From: Novosphingopyxis sp038234155
Lineage (GTDB): Bacteria > Pseudomonadota > Alphaproteobacteria > Sphingomonadales > Sphingomonadaceae
DNA length: 64,000 bases
Reading direction: 5' to 3'
Assembly (NCBI GenBank): GCA_038234155.1
Contig: JBBSUT010000001.1
Span: 17,455-81,454 of the forward strand
Of the stretch, positions 58,730 to 64,000 are shown one piece after another. The position numbers and the translations under genes were made by a program. A model generated the notes under the pieces. That model was not told the origin of the DNA and did not search any database. It saw only the letters and a list, made by a program, of their open reading frames with translations. Position 1 is the first letter of the stretch. Each line of letters opens with the position of its first letter.

Positions 58730-60013
58730 TCAGTCGCCGCCGACGCGTTCGATATCGGCGCCGACAGCCTCGAGCTTCTCCTCCAGCCGCTCATAGCCGC
58801 GGTCAAGGTGGTAGACGCGGTTGAGTTCGGTCTGGCCGTGGGCCGCAAGGCCGGCAATCACCAGGCTCATCGAAGCGCGCAGGTCGGTTGCCATCACCGG
58901 CGCGCCGGTTAGCTGCGCGACGCCCCGAACGACGGCCGTGTGCCCGTCCACGTCGATATGCGCGCCCATCCGGTTGAGTTCGGGCACGTGCATGTAGCGG
59001 TTCTCGAAAATGGTTTCGGTCAACACGCTGTTGCCGTCGGCCAGGCACAGGAGCGCCATCAGCTGCGCCTGCATGTCTGTGGCCAGGCCCGGATAGGGCG
59101 CGGTGTTGAGCTTGACGGGCTTGAGCTTGCCGTTGGCCGAGACCCTGATGCCCTTTCTATGCGGTTCGATGTGCAGGCCCATTTCGGTAAGTGCGATGAG
59201 CGTGGCGTCCATTTCGTCCGCACGCGCGCCGATCAGATCGACTTCGCCGCCGGTGATGGCTGCGGCGCAGGCATAGCTGCCGGCCTCGATCCGGTCGGGC
59301 ATCACTTCATAGGTTGCCCCGTGCATGCGCGGCACGCCGTGGATGGAGATGTCGGACGTGCCGATGCCTTCGATATCCGCGCCCATCGCCACCAGCAGCT
59401 TGCACAGATCGACGATCTCGGGCTCGCGCGCGGCGTTGCGCAGGATAGTGGTCCCGGTGGCGAGCGAGGCCGCCATGAGGGCGTTTTCGGTGGCGCCAAC
59501 CGATACCACCGGGAAGCTGTACTCGCCGCCCGGCAGTCCGCCTTCGGGCGCGCTGGCGCGAACATAGCCGGCCGCGATCTCGATCTCGGCGCCCATCGCC
59601 TCTAGCACTTTGAGATGCAGATCGATCGGCCGGTTGCCGATCGCGCAGCCGCCGGGCAGCGATACGGTCGCCTCGCCGGAGCGCGCCAGCAGCGGGCCGA
59701 GCACCAGGATCGAGGCGCGCATTTTGCGCACGATATCGTAAGGCGCGACGGTGGAGGTGATCCGCGTCGCCTGCAGCGTCATCACGCGGCCGAAATCTTC
59801 CGGTCGCGATCCGGCGATGGCAGTGGAAACACCGAACTGGTTCATCAGATGCTGGAAGCTGTCGATGTCCGCCAGTCGCGGCAGGTTGCGCAGCGTCATT
59901 GGCTCATCGGTCAAAAGCGCGCAGGGGATCAGCGTCAGCGCGCTGTTCTTGGCACCGGAGATCGGAATGCGGCCCGACAAACGATTGCCGCCGCGAATGA
60001 GAATTCTGTCCAT
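58730..60013 (-). CDS. murA: UDP-N-acetylglucosamine 1-carboxyvinyltransferase
   Basis: First committed enzyme of peptidoglycan synthesis, adding enolpyruvate from PEP to UDP-GlcNAc. 427 aa. The catalytic Cys is in SLPGGCAIGNRPIDLHL, so the usual fosfomycin-reactive residue is retained. Other blocks are LSGRIPISGAKNSALTL, GATENALMAASLA, APYPGLATDMQAQLMAL, ENRYMHVPELNRMGA and MATDLRASMSLVIAGLAA. ATG 60013 (MDRILIRGG) is chosen; the frame is open to 60082. The ribosome site is weak. clpS lies 114 bp upstream on the same strand. A minisatellite begins immediately after its stop. Confidence 0.97.
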   Translation of the reverse strand: MDRILIRGGNRLSGRIPISGAKNSALTLIPCALLTDEPMTLRNLPRLADIDSFQHLMNQFGVSTAIAGSRPEDFGRVMTLQATRITSTVAPYDIVRKMRASILVLGPLLARSGEATVSLPGGCAIGNRPIDLHLKVLEAMGAEIEIAAGYVRASAPEGGLPGGEYSFPVVSVGATENALMAASLATGTTILRNAAREPEIVDLCKLLVAMGADIEGIGTSDISIHGVPRMHGATYEVMPDRIEAGSYACAAAITGGEVDLIGARADEMDATLIALTEMGLHIEPHRKGIRVSANGKLKPVKLNTAPYPGLATDMQAQLMALLCLADGNSVLTETIFENRYMHVPELNRMGAHIDVDGHTAVVRGVAQLTGAPVMATDLRASMSLVIAGLAAHGQTELNRVYHLDRGYERLEEKLEAVGADIERVGGD

Positions 60014-60127
60014 CGAAAGGTGATAGCGATTGCGCGCGCGGTGGCAAGGTGGGGCGATGCGAGCGCCTCCACTATCCACCATGTCCGTGGTTCAGGACCG
60101 ACGGGCTTGGTGCTGCGCGCTACTTGT

Positions 60128-60499
60128 TCACGCCTTTTCGAGCGTGCACTGCAGCGGGTGCTGGTTCTGTCTGGCGAAATCCATCACCTGGTTCACCTTG
60201 GTTTCGGCCACTTCGTAGCTGAAGACGCCGCAGATACCGACGCCGCGCTGGTGTACGTGGAGCATGACGCGGGTCGCCTCGTCAGTGTCCATGGTGAAAA
60301 AGCGTTTCAGACAATGCACCACGAATTCCATCGGCGTGTAGTCGTCGTTGAGCATCAGCACCTTGTACTGGCTCGGCTGCTTGGTCTTGGGCCGTGTGCG
60401 CGTGGCGATGCCGACCGAGGGGCCGCCCGGTTCCTTCTCGTCATCCTTGACCATGAGCGGCGGGAAATGGCGGGTGAGGGGGGTGAGGGGGTGATTCAT
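60128..60499 (-). CDS. clpS: ClpAP adaptor ClpS
   Basis: N-recognin that delivers N-degron substrates to the ClpAP protease. The conserved core YKVLMLNDDYTPMEFVVHCL, KRFFTMDTDEATRVMLHVHQ, RGVGICGVFSYEVAETKVNQ and HPLQCTLEKA is intact, including the NDDYTPMEFV pocket and the His of MLHVHQ. 123 aa from ATG 60499; an ATG at 60454 (MVKDDEKEPGG) would give the more usual N-terminus, and neither has a strong ribosome site. clpA is not adjacent. It lies between phasin and murA on the same strand. Confidence 0.94.
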   Translation of the reverse strand: MNHPLTPLTRHFPPLMVKDDEKEPGGPSVGIATRTRPKTKQPSQYKVLMLNDDYTPMEFVVHCLKRFFTMDTDEATRVMLHVHQRGVGICGVFSYEVAETKVNQVMDFARQNQHPLQCTLEKA

Positions 60500-60582
60500 A
60501 TCGCTTCAAAATATGGCATGCCGGGGGGCTGGGGCAAGCCCTGCCGTCACGCGCGCGGCCCTTTTCCCAGCTTCACGACACG

Positions 60583-60619
60583 AAAAGGGCCGCCCCCATC
60601 GCCGGGAGCGGCCCTTTTT
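60583..60619 (-). terminator. Intrinsic terminator after the phasin gene
   Basis: GGGCCGC (60587-60593) and GCGGCCC (60608-60614), a perfect 7-bp stem with inner CCC/GGG pairing. It is flanked by AAAA on the left and TTTTT on the right, so it can end transcripts both ways. It lies 30 bp after the phasin stop. Confidence 0.9.
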
Positions 60620-60644
60620 CTCAGTCGCTATGAAACGCGTGGTT

Positions 60645-61523
60645 TCAGGCGTCGATTTTCATCTTCTCGCCGGCTTCGGCCATGCGGTTGCTGATTGGCT
60701 GGAACATGTCACCCATCAACTTGACCATCTTTTCGGTGTTCTTCGAAGCCTGCTCGACCATCACGTCGAAATTCTTGCGCGCCATTTCACCCTGCAGCTG
60801 AAACAGCTCGGTGGGTGACTTGATCGAAGAAAGATTCTTCATTGCGCTGGAAGACTCCTCAAAGCTCTTCTTGGCAAACTCCATGTTGTCGCGGCCCAGT
60901 TCCTGGAAAGCTTCGGCGCCGATCTTGCCAGCTTCGACGAACGCTTCCACGTTACCGCGGCCCAAATCGCCGGCCTGCGTCATCATCTGCGTGGTCTTCT
61001 GCGAAGCGGCCTTGGCGCGCTCGGACATGTCGCCCATCATCTTGCTGGTCTGGTCAGTCATTTTTTCGGTGGTATTGGCCATGATATCTTTTCCTTTTGC
61101 GATGCTCTGGGTGGCGGCTTTCTGCACGACCGGCGCCGGAGCGGTTTTTTTCACGTTATCCTCGGCCACCTTGGCAGCCTTGGCTTCTTCTGCTTTTTCC
61201 GGGACTTTGGGGGCCTCGGGCTTTTTCTCGGCGGCGGCAGGTGCCGCGGCGGGCTCCGCTGCAGCGGTCTGTTTCTTGGCAGGCTGGGTTTCAGCTTTTG
61301 GAGCCGGGGCCTTTTGGGCCTCGATCTTTTTTGCCTCGACCTGACCATCTTCAGCGCGCGTCTGGACCTTTGGGGATTCGGCCTTGGGAGCCTCGACCTT
61401 CTGGCTTGCCACGGTTTTGGCAGACGGTTTCGCCGTCCGTTTGGCCGCCGATGGCTTGGCCTTCCCGGTTGCAGACCCGCTTGCGCGCGTTTTCGATTTT
61501 GGTGCTGTCTTGCGAGCAGTCAT
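60645..61523 (-). CDS. phaP: Phasin with histone H1-like N-terminal extension
   Basis: Granule-associated protein of PHA inclusions. The C-terminal ~145 residues form the phasin domain (EAFVEAGKIGAEAFQELGRD, FAKKSFEESSSAMKNLSSIK, NTEKMVKLMGDMFQPISNRM). The N-terminal ~145 residues are Lys/Ala/Pro-rich (KSKTRASGSATGKAKPSAAK, KPEAPKVPEKAEEAKAAK), like the AlaLysPro DNA-binding tail of PhaF but at the other end. ATG 61523 has AAGGAAC upstream. An internal ATG at 61082 has AAAAGGAAAAG in front and would make a classic 145-aa phasin. It lies downstream of phaC, with its own promoter and a strong terminator. Confidence 0.88.
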   Translation of the reverse strand: MTARKTAPKSKTRASGSATGKAKPSAAKRTAKPSAKTVASQKVEAPKAESPKVQTRAEDGQVEAKKIEAQKAPAPKAETQPAKKQTAAAEPAAAPAAAEKKPEAPKVPEKAEEAKAAKVAEDNVKKTAPAPVVQKAATQSIAKGKDIMANTTEKMTDQTSKMMGDMSERAKAASQKTTQMMTQAGDLGRGNVEAFVEAGKIGAEAFQELGRDNMEFAKKSFEESSSAMKNLSSIKSPTELFQLQGEMARKNFDVMVEQASKNTEKMVKLMGDMFQPISNRMAEAGEKMKIDA

Positions 61524-61542
61524 CTTCAATCCGTTCCTTTTA

Positions 61543-61600
61543 TGCTGCAATGCACAATAAGGGGGAGGCCGGAGTTTGTCAAGAACAATTGTGCAGTGCA
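61543..61600 (-). promoter_or_regulatory. Phasin promoter with two TGC-rich operator-like sites
   Basis: On the minus strand TTGACA (61582-61577), 17-bp spacer, TATTGT (61559-61554). TGCTGCAATGCACAA (plus, 61543-61557) covers the -10/start region and GTGCAGTGCA (61591-61600) sits just upstream of the -35. TGC/GCA-rich pairs like these resemble PhaR operators in alphaproteobacteria (established in Paracoccus and Rhodobacter); phaR itself is not in the window. Confidence 0.7.
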
Positions 61601-61680
61601 ATAAAGCTGGAGCGCCGCAGCCAGCGGGCGTTTCGGCTCATTGAGACGGTTTTTATGCTGCAGGTGCCGGGCTTATAGCG

Positions 61681-63522
61681 CTACCGTGTTTTCACGTAAC
61701 TTCCCGGCGCATCCTCGATCGCCTTCAGCTTGCCCTTGCCCGGCCGCCGCGCGCCCTTGGCATCCACCTCGTCCGGCGCGCGCACCTTCAGCCATGCGAT
61801 CCAGTCCGGCCACCAGCTTCCCTTGGTCTCGCTCGCGCCTTCAATGAACTGGTCGAGCGATGCAACACCGTCATCCTCGTTGGTCCAATATTGATATTTG
61901 CCCGCGGACGGCGGATTGACCACGCCTGCGATATGGCCCGATCCAGCCAGCACGAAGCGCTTCTCGCCAGCCAGATGGTCCATCAGCTTCCATACGCTGG
62001 CGATGGGCGCAATATGGTCTTCCTTACCCGCCTGGATGTAAGCCGGGGTCTCGATCTTGCCGAGATCGATCGGCGTGCCGTCGATGCAAATTCCTCCGGG
62101 CTGCGACAGCTTGTTCCCGCGGTACAGATCGTCGAGGTAGGAGCGGTGCCATTTGCTTGGCAGGTTGGTGGTGTCGCCGTTCCAGTGCAACATGTCGAAT
62201 GCCGGGTAATCTTCGCCGAGCAGATAATTGGTGACGACATAGTTCCAGATCAGATCGCGCCCGCGCAGCATGTTGAAGGTGGCGGCCATGTAGCGCCCGT
62301 CAAGATATCCGGGTTCGCTGAGCTGCTCGACCAGCTCCATATGCTCGTCGCCGGTGAACAGCAGGAGATCACCTGCCTCCTCGAAATCCACCTGCGCGGT
62401 GAAGAAGGTGCCGCTGGCGACTTTTTCGGCTTCTCCCCGCTCGGCCAGCAATGCCAGGGTGGCGGCGAGCGTGGTGCCCGCGACGCAATAACCGATGGTA
62501 TGCACAGCCTCCACGTCAAGCGCCTCCCGCACGCTGTCGATCGCGTCGATCTGCGCGGCGACATAATCATCCCACACCACATCGGCCATGCTGGCATCGG
62601 CGGATTTCCAGCTGACCATGAACAGGGTCACGCCCTGCTCGACCGCCCATTTCACGAAGCTCTTCTTCTCGTTGAGATCGAGGATGTAAAAACGGTTGAT
62701 CCACGGCGGGAAGACGATCAGCGGGGTTTTCAACACCTTGTCGGTGCTCGGCGCATATTGGATCAGCTGGTAGAGCGGGGTCTCTTTCACCACCTTGCCC
62801 GGCGTGGTGGCTATGTTGACGCCAAGCTCGAACGCATCGGGATCGGTATGGGTGAGCTGACCTTTACGCAGGTCGGCCAGCATATGTTCGAGCCCCCTGA
62901 GCAGGCTTTGTCCGCGCGTTTCATAGGCGCGTTCGAGCACCTGCGGGTTGGTCATCGCGAAATTGGTCGGCGACACCGCGTCGAGCGCGCTAGACAGGTT
63001 GAATCGCAGCTTGCTTTTCACGTCGGGATCGAGACCGTCGATATCATCGGCCCAGGCAAGCATGCGTTCTGCGGTGAATTGATAGGCCTGCGCGATCGCG
63101 GCGAAGATCGGGTGGTTTTCCCAGCCCTCATGCTGGAAGCGCTTGTCGCGGTTCTCGGCCGGCCTGGTCCAGCCCTCCAGCCCGGCGGTCATCATCTTGC
63201 CCCAATAATCGAAGCTCGACATCATGATATCGGCCTGCTGGCGCATCGCGTTTGTTGGATCCTGCGGGCCGAGCCGATAGCTGGCCGGGCCGTCGGCTCC
63301 GTCCATCCAGCGGCGCATCATTGTCTCGGAGCGCTTGGCGAGCGACCCGTCGGCGATCTGTTCGGCGGCATATTCCGCAAGCAGCTGCTGCGCGCGCAGC
63401 GAAACGAAGCCCCATTGCTGCATCTGATCAAGCAGGTTCTGTGTGCCTTCGGCCAAATCCTGTCCGGCCTTCGTGAGGTCCGGGACGACGTCGTCCCGCG
63501 CGCTTTTTTTCGCCATGCTCAT
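61681..63522 (-). CDS. phaC: Class I poly(3-hydroxyalkanoate) synthase
   Basis: Polymerises (R)-3-hydroxyacyl-CoA into PHA on granule surfaces. 613 aa, class I length with a ~200-aa N-terminal domain. The alpha/beta-hydrolase core carries the lipase-like box IGYCVAGTTLA with the nucleophile Cys, Asp in YIQAGKEDHIAP and His in LAGSGHIAGVVNPPS. PLIVFPPWINRFYILDL and FMVSWKSADASMADVVWDDY are class I blocks. The start is MSMAKK at 63522 (or MAKK at 63516). A perfect 18-bp palindrome lies in the first codons. Phasin follows on the same strand; the upstream aminotransferase is divergent. Confidence 0.97.
   Translation of the reverse strand: MSMAKKSARDDVVPDLTKAGQDLAEGTQNLLDQMQQWGFVSLRAQQLLAEYAAEQIADGSLAKRSETMMRRWMDGADGPASYRLGPQDPTNAMRQQADIMMSSFDYWGKMMTAGLEGWTRPAENRDKRFQHEGWENHPIFAAIAQAYQFTAERMLAWADDIDGLDPDVKSKLRFNLSSALDAVSPTNFAMTNPQVLERAYETRGQSLLRGLEHMLADLRKGQLTHTDPDAFELGVNIATTPGKVVKETPLYQLIQYAPSTDKVLKTPLIVFPPWINRFYILDLNEKKSFVKWAVEQGVTLFMVSWKSADASMADVVWDDYVAAQIDAIDSVREALDVEAVHTIGYCVAGTTLAATLALLAERGEAEKVASGTFFTAQVDFEEAGDLLLFTGDEHMELVEQLSEPGYLDGRYMAATFNMLRGRDLIWNYVVTNYLLGEDYPAFDMLHWNGDTTNLPSKWHRSYLDDLYRGNKLSQPGGICIDGTPIDLGKIETPAYIQAGKEDHIAPIASVWKLMDHLAGEKRFVLAGSGHIAGVVNPPSAGKYQYWTNEDDGVASLDQFIEGASETKGSWWPDWIAWLKVRAPDEVDAKGARRPGKGKLKAIEDAPGSYVKTR
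63481..63498. other. 18-bp perfect palindrome inside the phaC N-terminal coding region
   Basis: CGGGACGACGTCGTCCCG, centred on ACGT, encoding part of RDDVV at phaC codons 9-14. On the plus strand it is followed by CGCGC and seven T residues. It may be a protein site, an mRNA hairpin near the start codon, or chance. Confidence 0.6.
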
Positions 63523-63635
63523 CCGCTCCTTTGCCGCAACCTTGTTTCTCGGGTCAGTATCCCCCCTAGCACGAAGTTGTGCATGACGCGCGTGGTTCCG
63601 CCCGATATGGCTGCCAAATTAAAGCTAGAGGTGTC

Positions 63636-64000
63636 ATGAACGATCAATTCTACCGCATCCGCCGGCTGCCGCCCTATGTCTTCGCCGAGGTCAACGCGAT
63701 GAAAGCCGCCGCGCGCGCTGCGGGCGAGGACATCATTGATTTAGGGATGGGCAATCCCGACGGCGCGCCCGCCCCGCATATCATCGCAAAACTGTGCGAA
63801 GTCGCCCGCGATCCCGGCGCGCATGGCTATAGCGCGTCCAAGGGCATCAAGGGGCTGCGTAAAGCACAGGCGGGCTATTATCAGCGCCGCTTCGGCGTCG
63901 ATCTCGATCCGGACACCGAAGTCGTGGTCACGCTCGGCTCCAAGGAAGGGCTCGCCAATCTGGCGCAGGCGATCACCGCGCCGGGCGATGTCGTGCTCGC
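63636..64000 (+). CDS. Class I/II PLP aminotransferase (3' end outside window)
   Basis: The first ~121 codons of a PLP aminotransferase similar to LL-diaminopimelate aminotransferase and the AlaC/YfdZ alanine-aminotransferase group. MNDQFYRIRRLPPYVFAEVN, EDIIDLGMGNPDGAPAPHII, HGYSASKGIKGLRKAQAGYY and VTLGSKEGLANLAQAI are typical N-terminal substrate-gate and PLP-phosphate regions; the PLP lysine lies beyond the edge. ATG 63636 follows AGAGGTGTC. Divergent from phaC with 113 bp between. The exact amino-group donor/acceptor cannot be settled from this part. Confidence 0.88.
   Translation, partial: MNDQFYRIRRLPPYVFAEVNAMKAAARAAGEDIIDLGMGNPDGAPAPHIIAKLCEVARDPGAHGYSASKGIKGLRKAQAGYYQRRFGVDLDPDTEVVVTLGSKEGLANLAQAITAPGDVVL

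Noticed and set aside
61891..63639. 582-codon plus-strand ORF
   Set aside because: Antisense to phaC, whose catalytic residues are all visible; a shadow frame that also runs across the aminotransferase start.

Overview
The window is a GC-rich, gene-dense piece of bacterial chromosome with no phage, transposase, IS element or CRISPR array. Gene content and protein style point to an alphaproteobacterium of the order Sphingomonadales (Sphingopyxis/Sphingomonas-like). The clues are a DUF3035 lipoprotein, a TorF-family porin, a long N-terminal extension on ribosomal protein S9, a small LuxR-type HTH protein with a C-terminal membrane anchor, class I polyhydroxyalkanoate (PHA) genes, and a palindromic repeat built on GCTTGTCGAAG. 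The genus is inference and cannot be fixed from the sequence alone.

Layout. 1-2.0 kb: end of ribF, lspA and a lipoprotein that LspA itself should process. 2.2-5.3 kb (minus): dxs, a Fur/Zur-type repressor and a MerC-like membrane protein, with two minisatellites. 5.5-7.8 kb: heme A synthase, then rplM-rpsI with a hairpin leader and a strong terminator. 7.9-11.2 kb: chemoreceptor, metallophosphoesterase, lipid kinase. 11.3-23.0 kb: a TCA block (sdhB, mdh, sucD, sucA, odhB, lpdA) interleaved with a thioesterase, zapE and an inverted acyltransferase. sdhCDA and sucC are not present.

23.1-32.9 kb: TRIC-type channel, PepSY membrane protein, SppA, a possible small-peptide transcript, an SDR, an S1/P1 nuclease, a zinc-ribbon protein, a 6-copy 26-bp array, an M3 dipeptidase, a winged-helix regulator and tRNA-Val(TAC). 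32.9-46.2 kb: TorF porin, MscS channel, PLP C-S lyase, mercaptopyruvate sulfurtransferase, FeS-type photolyase, an unknown Pro/Ala-rich membrane protein, queF, thioesterase, M1 aminopeptidase, HerA-like ATPase. 46.3-54.7 kb: envelope quality control (DegQ, HflC, HflK), Mrp/ApbC, a CoA-binding protein, an orphan molybdenum hydroxylase and hemH.

54.8-64 kb: phaB; a run of small, mostly unrecognised genes (RHH, LuxR-HTH-TM, helical 119-aa protein, multi-TM protein, two winged-helix proteins); then murA, clpS, phasin, phaC and the start of a class I/II aminotransferase. Acetoacetyl-CoA reductase, PHA synthase and phasin act together in PHA granule formation, and the phasin promoter carries TGC-rich operator-like sites. 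phaA is not in the window.

The most notable unexplained features are (i) the 55.6-58.6 kb cluster of small regulatory/membrane genes, whose winged-helix domain recurs in a third protein at 31.8 kb, (ii) several unrelated minisatellites lying at or inside the 3' ends of genes, (iii) an isolated ~200-nt transcript unit with a 33-codon ORF and near-perfect Shine-Dalgarno sequence near 26.7 kb, and (iv) a terminator-like hairpin inside the rplM leader.
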